Under the pieces are notes generated by a model. That model saw nothing but the letters and a program-made list of their open reading frames with translations. It had not been told where the DNA came from and ran no database searches. A stretch of 64,000 bases of DNA from Apophysomyces variabilis (lineage: Eukaryota > Mucoromycota > Mucoromycetes > Mucorales > Mucoraceae), in contig MZZL01000384.1 in the NCBI GenBank assembly GCA_002749535.1, forward strand, positions 441,410 to 505,409, given 5' to 3'. The translations under genes were made by a program, and so were the position numbers. This document shows, one piece after another, positions 55,203-64,000 of the stretch. How positions within the stretch are numbered: the first letter of the stretch is position 1; each line of letters starts with the position of its first letter.

Positions 55203-58200
55203 GTGGTCTTTGCAATTCTCATTACAAACTTATTTGATGTAAGTAATCGCTATACGTTTATTGGGAAGGAACTAATGCCGTGTAATGTTTTATATGCTTT
55301 CACATTATTTTCCACTATTAAGATGCTTGATTTGATCAATACTGTCTATAACACCAAAGCTGAAGTTCTTACAGCCGCCCAAGAAAAGGCAAAGGAGCAT
55401 GGATTTGCTGTTATGACCAAGAGAAGCAATGATAAGCCCATCTACATCAAGTGCGTTCATGGTGGAAAGTATAAGAACTGCCATGGTGTTACTGAAGAAG
55501 ACCGGAAGCTTAATCAATCTATTGTCAGATGCGATTGTCCCTGGCAAATGCGTGCATCATTCACCAAGCCTTTGCAAAAGTGGGTGGTGCATTTTGTTGA
55601 GCATCTGGACGTTCACAATCATGACATGGCCAAGGACGTCAGAATCTATCATCAACATCGCGTTGCTACTACAAAATGCAAGAGAGAATGGTGTCTATGA
55701 CCAAATATGAGAACAGGCCAGCAAAGATATATGAAGAGATTTGAGGTAACGATGGCCAGCCAATATTGAAAATGAAAGATATATATACTTTCAGACAAAA
55801 AATTTTTGCATAAGACCGTAACGGCCAATTCAGCAAGTTGTTTACTTTTTTGGTCAAGCATGATTACATAGTTCAATACAATTTGGCAGATGATGAGAAG
55901 ACGTTGGACGCGATATTTATTAGCCATGCAAACGCTATCCAAAAAGCACGCTGCTTTCCCAAGGTGGGTTTGATCGATGCTACATACAATACCAGTTCCA
56001 CCAAGATGCCCCTCATTAACATAGTTGGAATCAGCAATCTAGGGTCTGAAAAGCTGCAAACATTTCTCATTGCCTCTGCGCTGGTGACAAATGAAAAGCG
56101 AGAGTTGTATGCATACATTTCTCAGCAAATGCAATCCATGATCTAGCAATAAGAAAATCCAGGACTCTTTGTAACCAATAATAAAAAGGTATTGATTGGC
56201 GCGCTTGAGGAGACATTTCCCACTTCAAACCATATACTCTGCGCATGGCATATGAAAATGCGCCTAAAAAATCGGTTTAAGGGCAGTTTTAAAGACGATA
56301 GCAAGGAGTCAAAAGAACTGGAAGCTGCCATTAATATGATGCTATACACGCGCATGGACGAGAAATTTACAAAGGTGGAGAATAACTACCGCAGCTTGGC
56401 GAAGAAAGCAGCTAAAATTCAAGTTGACAATGACAATGACAAAAAAAGAAAAAGGCAAAAGAAGAACCAGGGAAAGATGAGTAAGAAGGAGAAGCAAGCA
56501 GAGCCTAAAATCAGCAACAACAATCGTACAACAGATCCAGAGAAAGTAGAAGACATTCAAGACAAAAGGAAGAAGAAAATAAGAAAAGAAGAGCGCAAAA
56601 AAGCCATTGCCAAGAAAGAAAAAAACATCCTTAATTATCTTGACAGGTATGGAACAGATTTTTTTGTTGTATCATTACTGCTTATTAACATAACAATTAT
56701 TGCTAGCGTACTATTGTATAAGAAAAAGTGGACAGGACCAGAAGCTGAGAAATATCTGCATTTGGGAGCAAGAACGATACAGCGTGCTGAGGGTACATAT
56801 TGGCGTATCAAAGAAACATTACAGACTACTGGAAACCTGCTAAAAACATTTAATGCGATCGATATCTGGATGCACAAAATGGTATGTAGCGTTTGTTCTA
56901 ATAAATACAGTGCAAAACTTGGTATTAATTATAATAAATTTCATGCTTCTAGGCTGAACAAGAGCGATGCGAATTTTTTACTGAAAAGCACAAGGTGCCA
57001 GTTATCGATGAAGTACACCAAGAAGCGCTAAAACCTTTGCTGAGGAACATATCTTCCTTTGCAATTAACGTTGTAAAAAGACAACTTCAAAGGTTACGGA
57101 AGGCCGAATCAAAGAATAAGGGAAGTTCTTATTCAAACTAGGAACCTTGTTCATGTTCAAAGCCTGTCAACTATGGTTTACCTTGTCAACATATGCTCCC
57201 AGCAGCAGGGGCCATCTCTCTTGATCTTATTCCTGCTAGATGGCATTTATCAACTTCTGAATGTAAGTTCATTTGTTAAACATAAACAGGGCTATTTAAT
57301 GATTAATAATACCTACATAGTTACCACACTGCCATTGACGTCAAAGTCCTCAGATATGGACATACAAGAAGAATGTTCTGCGTTGCTATATGATATTGAA
57401 AAGCTTCTTCAAGAAGCAAAAACCGATCAACAACGTCTAAATCTGGTTTCTCAGCTAAGGTCATTTATGAAAAATACGTTGAGGTCTATTACTCTGTCAG
57501 ATATCACTCTCCCTGTGGTAAAACCTAAAGGACGTCCAAAATCAACCAAAGGAAAGAGAAAGGCTTCAAAATTCAAAGATACAGCTAAAAAAGCAGAGAA
57601 AGAAAAGAAGAAAAAGAAGAAGGAGAAGAGAGAGACAAAAAAGCATACGTCAGATGATACAGAGTCAGCAAGAGGAGAAACAATAGAAGCAGACAAGAAA
57701 AATGATCTATTTGTACTTCCGGCAGAACGGGATCTTGAAGACAAATACATAGAGGAATCTAGGCGTAAAAGGTTAGTAAAACTTCACTTCCTATATTTCA
57801 TGTTAACCATAGGCTCAATAGAAGCGAGGCCAACCCGCTGGTCAAAACTATTCACTTTAAGGTGAACTCGTCTATACCAATGGAGTGCTACAACAGTACA
57901 ATTGATGTCAAGTCAGACGGTTGGTGTGGCTTCCGAACAATTGCTTTGTTAGCAAAGGGTAACGAGGATGAATTTCCCGCAGTGAAGGCAGACATGATCA
58001 GAACGTTGGATAAGTATGCCAACATTTACAGAAAGATTTTTAACTATGATGTGGACGAGCTGCAACCATCATTTCCTACGGAATCACTTTCCAGGAGCCA
58101 TATCCGCCATGTCCAATGGAATACTGGTTTATATCACCGTATTGTGTACAAATTGCTGCAGACACTTACGAAATACCAATCGCCCTTTATTTAGATGACG

Positions 58201-58349
58201 AAAACAGAAACGCAGCGGGGGACTTGATATATCAGCCGTTGCTTTACATGCTGCATATGTGCCCCAAAAAAGTATCAAGACCCATTCCGTACATCATACA
58301 TCATGTCAGTAACTGTCATTGGGCAACCATCGAACTTAAAGGAGTATAA
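55203..58349 (+). pseudogene. MULE transposase fused to OTU-like cysteine protease, inactivated
   Basis: Read across introns in one direction it forms a single fused gene. A FAR1/WRKY-like zinc-binding domain comes first (KPIYIKCVHGGKYKNC, CDCPWQMRAS, HLDVHNHDM). The MULE DDE domain has the first Asp in KVGLIDATYNTSS (about 55973) and HILCAWHMKMRLKN. A SWIM finger follows (CSCSKPVNYGLPCQHM, about 57148). After an intron (57263-57320) and a Lys-rich linker, a second intron (57772-57821) leads into an OTU domain with DVKSDGWCGFRT (catalytic Cys) and NCHWATIEL (catalytic His). Damage: in-frame stops at 56144 (TAG), 56150 (TAA) and 57139 (TAG); the expected second Asp is Asn (56177-56179); frame breaks near 55690-55840 and 58080-58116. 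Confidence 0.88.
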
Positions 58350-59179
58350 AGATGACATGGCCGATGGTTGACCATTTTTGCGAGAAGGCCATTAAGCAGC
58401 TGTCGTATCCATAGCTATAATGGATACTCTCACTACTCCGATTATGTCTAAATAGGGAAGATGGACTTTAAACACAGACTTATATAATACGGGATTAAGC
58501 AATCTTAACTCAGTTCCTTAATACAATCAACAATGCCGAGCTTCTATGATCCGCTACGGAGAAGTCTCTCCATTATAGCAGGCAATTACAAATCACTTAA
58601 TACAAAGCACAGTCCATAATCACAGTCCTGTCCGTCTAGACCCACAGACATTTTAGTATAAAAGAGTAATGTTTTTATTTGAATAAAGATCATCCTACAT
58701 TGAGTCTCGCGTATATTGCTTGTCTCTTTTTTCTCATCAGATAAAACATTACAGCAGCTGAATACGACAAATCCCATAAGAACATTTTGGATATATTTTT
58801 CTATTCAAAAAAAAAACAGATCAAGCTGTAATAAATAGTGATCAATATATAAAAATCATTGAAGATTAAAAGCCTCTATACTAAAAACTTGCAAACAATA
58901 TATATAATGTTTTCTAGTATGCATTTTTAGTTATCTTCAATTATGGCTGTAGTGATTATCATGTAATCAAATCTTCTGTGCGGTTTTATTTCCAAAGACT
59001 TTTACAAAACTGCAAGTTATACATTGTTTATTTGCCTCAATTTTTAACTTACTTGTTGCCACTTTTGAAACTTCTAGTAATGGTTGATTGCTCTTACCGA
59101 ATTCATTTACATGTGTAGCTGTAGCCATAATGGAAAGTAGCAGTTAGGTTTCTTAGCATTTTTATTAGGGCTTCCTACT
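58350..59179. other. Non-coding 3' part of the MULE
   Basis: AT-rich interior between the OTU end and the right terminal repeat. No gene or RNA was recognised. Confidence 0.5.
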
Positions 59180-59521
59180 TCTCCCGGGCACTCCGTTATA
59201 GACACTCCCTTCTCGGGCACTCCCTCTCCATATCTTTAATAACTTCTTAAATAAATTTCTTATGCATAGCCTCTCTTTATCTTATATAACGTTGTTAGTT
59301 AGACTATTATATAGATTAGCATGTAAATGTTTTATACTTTGTATAGCCTGTTAATGTCTTGGGCACTTTATTAGTTGTTGGGATGCTACTTGTGCTTTAT
59401 TCCTCCACTTCTCTCTTGATATTCTTACTGGCTTATATATCAAGCGGCGTCTACTTTATTATAACGGCGCTCAAATAATTTGGGGGAGGAGTGCCCGAGA
59501 GGAGTGCCCGAAGCAAATCCC
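59180..59521 (-). repeat. MULE right terminal inverted repeat
   Basis: Inverted copy of 54052-54380. Its outer tip has a tandem of GAGGAGTGCCCGA units (about 59485-59512), one unit more than the left end, and the inner border has three GGGCACTCC-like copies (59185-59222). Confidence 0.9.
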
Positions 59522-59588
59522 TTGCGAAAGACGGAGGTTCACAGCAGCATAAACTTTTTTTAATCAATATTTTCAGTTAGATTCAGAC

Positions 59589-61416
59589 ATGGCTTCGAGT
59601 AATGATCCACGTTGGAAAGAAGGTCAGTTGTTGTTTTTGTGTGTGACACTAATTAATAACTGTTTTATAACCATAGTGATAGCCTCCTATTTGCTAAGCA
59701 ATCCAGAATCCACACTTTCAGAGTTTGTTACTACCCATGAAGATTTCATAGTGGAACATACCGAAATTACTGAAGACGTGTCCCGAATCTGGCCATCACG
59801 TTATGTTGCTGTCTGTCAGATACTAGGGCATACCGCGGTAAGATATTATACGAACTTATGCGTAATTGGTGGTCGATTTCTGACAAAGATTTAGAGAAAA
59901 ACTGGAGTGAACTGGAAACCAATTGAAGAAAGGCTCTTGCAGGTAACCGATGCTAAACTCATCAGCAAACACCATGCTTATACTTTAATCAGAAAGCAAC
60001 CTCTTCAGAGAAAAGCGATGATTTTACCTCGGTTGTAAGCGCGGAATCTTCCGCCAAATCCTCCGCGACAGCTTCGTCAAGAGTGTCCTCGCCTATTTTA
60101 TGCAAGCCTGTGGATTTCGACTTCGTAAGTCAAGTAATGAAAGCTCACAGTATCATGAAAGACGATCAGAAATGGAAGTTGCCCTCCGGTGTATATGTGG
60201 AGGATAAAATTTTCAGTTTCGCGATGCAATGCGCATTTGAGCAGTAAGGTGGAAAAGCGCAGTAGTACCTGATATTGAAACCTATGAAGTCCTTCCCATT
60301 CCTTCATTCTAGACTTACAGGATCCATGTTGGTTGGATGTTTTCTCTCCTGAAGATTTTGAGCACATAAGTCAGTTTCATGTTTTGCCCTTGGAATCTAT
60401 GCCACAAGAATTATTGAAATACGCAGACTCATTTCGCGGAAAAGTCAGTATGATATATAGGAATGCAGATCGCTTACGCAGAGAAACTTTTTACACAGGA
60501 AACGATTGAAGAATTGCTGGACTGCGCTAGGCAAAGGCATTTCGATCTAGACGCTGAATTCGATTTCGACTGGTTACAAGGCTCTGTTACTGAAGCAATG
60601 CATCAATACAAGTTCCATTACTTTCCAGTAACCGACCATACCGAAGCTGATCTAGTCCACGGAGTATGGAAATTCCTGCAAAACTGCTTCCGTGATATAG
60701 GCGTTCGTATCCGATGGTAAAATACCTTTCCAATCAATATTTGGCTTCTAATGTTGGTCAACTTAGCGGGGAAAAGAGTAGCACTTCGTCCTCCGCACGG
60801 CTTAATTATGGACGAAAGCTCCCTGGTCTAGTAGCAGCAGACCGTAAAATAAACGGGCGCAAGATGGACATGATCCTCTTGAAAGACTCTATAGAGTTGG
60901 GTTGTGCCGAAGCGGCACGCGTCGATGGGGGCGATCGTGCTACAAAAGCAATGACAGACGGTGGCCAAAAGTTACCAAAGTGTATGAAAGACATGTTTCT
61001 CGGTTTGGCTTCCGTATGCCCAGAAAGCTTGCGGCAAGTACGGGTCATTGGCTTTCAGTTGATGGGTAATGTTATGGATACATGCAGTGCAATATATAAC
61101 GTCGTTTCATTCAGGTTTAACGATGTCGTTGTTAATCATGGACGCGCCGGTTGGATATGTTTGCCGCATAAAGCGTACCAGAAGCCTTAAATACCCGGAG
61201 TCAGTCGACATGTTCTCTTCCCGAGCCCTACCGATATATGACATTGTGTGGAAGGCGAAGAGAATCGTTCGGGAAACCATCGGTCTGATGAAGCAAACAA
61301 ACCTTAGCGCGGATTCTTTGTTCGACGACGTTGCCGTACCTATTCCTCCCTGTCCTTCTTTCACATCTTCTTCATCGTGCAGTTCCTCTACCTCGGGGAA
61401 GCGTAAACGTTCTTAA
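59589..61416 (+). CDS. Multigene-family protein of unknown function, possible PD-(D/E)XK-like core
   Basis: At least seven exons can be joined: MASSNDPRWKE, then VIASYLLSNPESTLSEFV..., RKTGVNWKPIEERLLQ, a Ser-rich exon with WKLPSGVYVEDKIFSFAMQC, then SFILDLQDPCWLDVFSPEDF, the exon with AMHQYKFHYFPVTDHTEADL and VWKFLQNCFRDIGVRIR, GRKMDMILLKDSIELGCAEA, and finally LTMSLLIMDAPVGYVCRIKR to the stop. One join near 60455 needs a 1-nt shift, so the gene may be damaged. The spacing Asp-x10-Glu-Leu-Gly-x-x-Glu in GRKMDMILL...IELGCAEAA recalls restriction-endonuclease-fold cores, but the Lys is missing. I know similar proteins as a repeated family in zygomycete fungi; no function is established. The MULE ends 58 bp before its start codon. 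Confidence 0.55.
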
Positions 61417-62569
61417 TTTTTATTTCTTATTTATGCTCTCTCTTGTCCTTTGCCTTCTTGTCTTTGACTTTCATTTCTCTTTCCCTTTGACTTTGACTTC
61501 CCTTTCGTTATGGTGCACGGCGTGTAAAGCTGCCAATAACTTTATTCCAATGGTTCAATACTTGCACAGTGTTCACAGACTTTTGCCGGTAGTTAACTTT
61601 ACTTGTATGCATTTATGTATTTCCAGCGACAGTTATGAAGGTTTCGGATATTGATGGATGTGGTATCTGGAAAAGAGACACGCTGTAAATAGCTTCCATA
61701 TTATCTTCAACAGCAGCAGGACAGCCATACTCCCTTCTCGTTAGCACTGTAGTTGCAATTCAGTATCACTGAATTCGATTTGTCGCGCAGTTGATGTTTT
61801 ATTGTTACTCAATATCTGGTTCAACAGCGACCATGCGGCCGCACAGCTTGAACGATTCACTTGTTCACCTTAGCTTTTTGTAGCGTGACTTTTCATGCCG
61901 AATTTCTTAAACGGGCCAGACTGGCGTGTGGAAGGAATCGGCTTATTTATGGGCTCGGGCAGAGACCGTCTATTCGCTCCGGCGTGATAGCACCAGAGAA
62001 GTCGCTAATTCGTTTTTGGGAAAAGAACGTCTGCCAATCACATCAATTGCATCAATTTCTTACCTAGAACTTCCTGATGTTCGACGCCTCCACCATAGCA
62101 AATCGGGAATCGTGAGGAAACCGGCGGAAGCCTGAGGAAACAAATTTGGGCCTAGGAAACTCCAGGAAACGTGAGGAAACAATTTGGCTCTAAGGAAACG
62201 TAAAGATACATGAGGAAGCGCCAGGATACATTATGACAAAAAGAAGCTTAATGTAGCAATTTCTTTAACAAACGGTTTGAGACACTTAAGCTTGCCTTAA
62301 ATATCATATTCCTTTCTGTTTGTGAGAAATCTATAACTGTATCTTCAATGTGTCGAAGGAACCCTGAGGAATCCTGAGGAAAGCCCAGGAAACTAAAAAT
62401 CTAAAACAGGAACCAGGAAGTTGACGGAGGTGAGGCTGAAGATGTGGTAGAACTTCCATCACTGCGCTTTATTGGTCTATATAATAAAAAAATTTTCTAT
62501 CTCTATATCTTCACATCTTGAAAAGCTGAAATACGTTGCTAATTTTTTCTGGTTTTGTTTTTGGGTGGG
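61417..62569. other. Intergenic with GAGGAAAC-type short repeats
   Basis: No supported gene. From about 62095 to 62225 and 62350 to 62410 variants of GAGGAAAC or CCAGGAAAC recur roughly every 10-15 bp, about a dozen times in all. The stretch also carries the left arm of a 42-bp inverted repeat (62411-62452). Confidence 0.6.
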
Positions 62570-62650
62570 TCAGCCGAGGAGACGTCGATACCACGGTAAT
62601 GGGTGGGCTTCTACCACATCTTCAGCCTCACCTCCGTCAACTTCCTGGTT
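62411..62650. repeat. Perfect 42-bp inverted repeat (foldback) at the end of the recombinase gene
   Basis: Bases 62411-62452 are the exact reverse complement of 62609-62650, separated by 156 bp. The right arm lies inside the C-terminal coding region of the tyrosine recombinase; the left arm lies downstream of its stop. DIRS-type elements use inverted and internal complementary repeats of this sort. Confidence 0.9.
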
Positions 62651-63922
62651 GCGGGGCGTTCCTAGCACAACCCCAGTTGACTCCGGTTCGGCCTCCGATG
62701 TGGTATTGTTGTCCGTTCCAGAAAAAATTGAGCTCGCAATCTTGGTTCCTCTAGCATGTTGTGCTGTTGGCTTAAAATAATATCTCTCGAACGTGTCCGC
62801 TTGCAGACTCCAATTTGCGTGTTTTTTGATGTCTAAAATCGAATTACCAGCCTTGACGGCACCAGTGCTGGCAGCCGCGCGGATTGAGTGAGCTTTATAT
62901 ATTTTGGTGTTGATTCCTGCAGCTTCCAGATGTGATACTACCCAGCTTGCTACCGTTGTTTCTCTAATAGAACGGATCTTGTCAGGTTCGGTGATGTGTG
63001 CCAGAAATAAGGTATGGTCCTCTGGCAGATTCGATCGCAAACTTTTAGTCTTCTCTATAAATTGACACAAAGTATTGACGGGGCATAAGATGGTATCCTC
63101 TATAGCGCCTAGGATAGATGATTTGGATTGTGCTTCTTTTGGTTCCCGTATAATGAGAATCGCTCCTGTGATTCTATCTTTTTCTCGCTGAAAAGAAACG
63201 TCTCGTAATTGTAAGCGACCTAGATCTGAACGCGGGCGCCACATTGTAGCTATGCACAATAATAATAGCGTTTTTGTTTGCAATCGGTCAAGAGGAAGTT
63301 TCTCCGACGGACCCCATGATCGGATGTAACGGACAAGGATTTGAATATCCCATGTTTCCAAATCTTCCTTGGAAGGTAATTTCACCTCGGTTCGTCTTCT
63401 AACCTTGAAGAAATTGTTGATAGTTGGTTGTTGAGCCAAACCTGGTTTGTTTGGATGTAATACTCTATAGACTGAACCGATCGAGGAACGAAATGCTTTC
63501 AAATATTCGTACGAGTAATGTTGTTTCTCTACAAAGAATTTAAGGAGGGCTTGGACATTGTACTCCTTTGGGTCTACTGGCGGATGCTGTTGGTGAGCCC
63601 ACCGAGCCCAGGTCCGCCATGCTTTGTTATACCGAAGCGTTGTCTGGGGTCTCGTTGTATGTATGATGTATTCTGATTCCTTCTCTTGTAACCCTTGCTC
63701 TTTATAGGCTTGCCTGATAATCTGCATGCGATCATCTTCCATTTTCCCATTGTCCATGTCATATAGCTCCTCGCCATTCTCAATAACATCGGCCACCAGT
63801 ACTGTGTTGGCCAGCACGGCGTGATTAGTACTGCTGTTTTCACTTTGTCCTGCTGAAGTTTCCGCAGGACTCTCGGAATTAGACGCCATGGGGGGTGAAG
63901 AAACAATCCCTTTGTCGGCCAT
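62570..63922 (-). CDS. Tyrosine recombinase of a DIRS/Crypton-like element, 450 aa
   Basis: A single unbroken frame encodes a tyrosine recombinase (phage-integrase fold). The N-terminal half has a core-binding SAM-like region beginning TLRYNKAWRTWARWA. The catalytic residues are visible: Arg in MWRPRSDLGRL (229/231), HSIR at 345-348, HANW at 368-371 and the nucleophile Tyr in FERYYFK (381 or 382). Such enzymes serve DIRS-like retrotransposons and Crypton elements. No reverse transcriptase can be seen because the window stops 78 bp upstream of the start, so the class is not settled. The C-terminal tail is Glu/Gly-rich and its coding sequence takes part in the 42-bp inverted repeat. Confidence 0.9.
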   Translation of the reverse strand: MADKGIVSSPPMASNSESPAETSAGQSENSSTNHAVLANTVLVADVIENGEELYDMDNGKMEDDRMQIIRQAYKEQGLQEKESEYIIHTTRPQTTLRYNKAWRTWARWAHQQHPPVDPKEYNVQALLKFFVEKQHYSYEYLKAFRSSIGSVYRVLHPNKPGLAQQPTINNFFKVRRRTEVKLPSKEDLETWDIQILVRYIRSWGPSEKLPLDRLQTKTLLLLCIATMWRPRSDLGRLQLRDVSFQREKDRITGAILIIREPKEAQSKSSILGAIEDTILCPVNTLCQFIEKTKSLRSNLPEDHTLFLAHITEPDKIRSIRETTVASWVVSHLEAAGINTKIYKAHSIRAAASTGAVKAGNSILDIKKHANWSLQADTFERYYFKPTAQHARGTKIASSIFSGTDNNTTSEAEPESTGVVLGTPRNQEVDGGEAEDVVEAHPLPWYRRLLG

Positions 63923-64000
63923 TGTTGTTGGAATGCATCTATTGCTGAAGCATTGGGATCCGGATGGTAACTCCAGTAGGTCGGTAGTTGAGCATTGTGC
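63923..64000. other. Right edge of the window, upstream of the recombinase
   Basis: The 78 bases before the recombinase start remain open in places and could be part of an upstream frame of the same element; too short to judge. Confidence 0.3.

Larger units (their letters stand above)
54043..59530 (+). mobile_element. Mutator-like element (MULE), 5.47 kb, with 9-bp target duplication
   Basis: The element spans 54052-59521. It is flanked on both sides by the identical 9-mer TTGCGAAAG (54043-54051 and 59522-59530), the length typical of MULE insertion. Its ends begin GGGAATTGCCTCGGGCA and, read inward from the right, GGGATTTGCTTCGGGCA, and continue as about 300-330 bp of inverted repeat. Inside, on the plus strand, lies a disrupted gene for a MULE transposase fused to an OTU-like cysteine protease. 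The element boundaries are well defined, but the gene is dead, so it could move only with help from another copy. Confidence 0.95.

Noticed and set aside
62095..62410. CRISPR-like array
   Set aside because: The GAGGAAAC repeats are short, degenerate and irregularly spaced, and the genome is eukaryotic.

Overview
The window reads as nuclear DNA of a filamentous fungus, most likely an early-diverging one of the Mucoromycota/Mucorales type (inference). The host genes have many short (about 45-80 nt) GT-AG introns and encode typical eukaryotic housekeeping proteins. The accessory DNA is of kinds common in zygomycete fungi: chromodomain Ty3/gypsy elements, a Mutator-like transposase fused to an OTU protease, a DIRS/Crypton-type tyrosine recombinase and a Fanzor/TnpB-like RuvC protein. 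No species can be named from the sequence.

Layout. 1-3.1 kb: an unknown gene running off the left edge, then an MCT-type MFS transporter (minus strand). 3.1-7.0 kb: gene-poor. 7.0-13.6 kb: tRNA-Leu(CAA) and, 240 bp away, an intact, young chromovirus with 414-bp LTRs and a 5-bp target duplication. 14.1-20.4 kb: an F-box protein, a Yip4/YIPF6 Golgi membrane protein (rebuilt here from seven exons) and an EHD-type dynamin-like ATPase. 20.4-26.6 kb: a frameshifted quinone oxidoreductase pseudogene and an alpha/beta-hydrolase lipase. 26.6-34.1 kb: an accessory island with two zinc-knuckle paralogues (one stand-alone, one joined to a RuvC/zinc-ribbon body resembling Fanzor), a Tc1/IS630-type transposase relic, a U2 snRNA gene and a 282-bp MITE. 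37-53.1 kb: a housekeeping block with a small secreted/membrane protein, an SSD1 homologue, Tad1/ADAT1, a PCL-type cyclin, PMP3 and a ZRANB2-like RS protein. 54.05-59.52 kb: a complete but dead MULE with about 300-bp inverted repeats and a perfect 9-bp target duplication. 59.6-64 kb: a multigene-family protein with a possible nuclease core, then a tyrosine recombinase with a 42-bp foldback repeat.

How it works together. The housekeeping genes share no obvious pathway; several act in membrane traffic (YIPF6, EHD), RNA biology (SSD1, Tad1, ZRANB2-like, U2 snRNA) or the cell surface (PMP3, MFS). The interesting biology is in the mobile DNA, above all the Fanzor-like locus at 30.56-33.65 kb and the transposase-OTU fusion. 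All exon joins were made by eye from splice consensus, reading frame and family resemblance; no database search was run.
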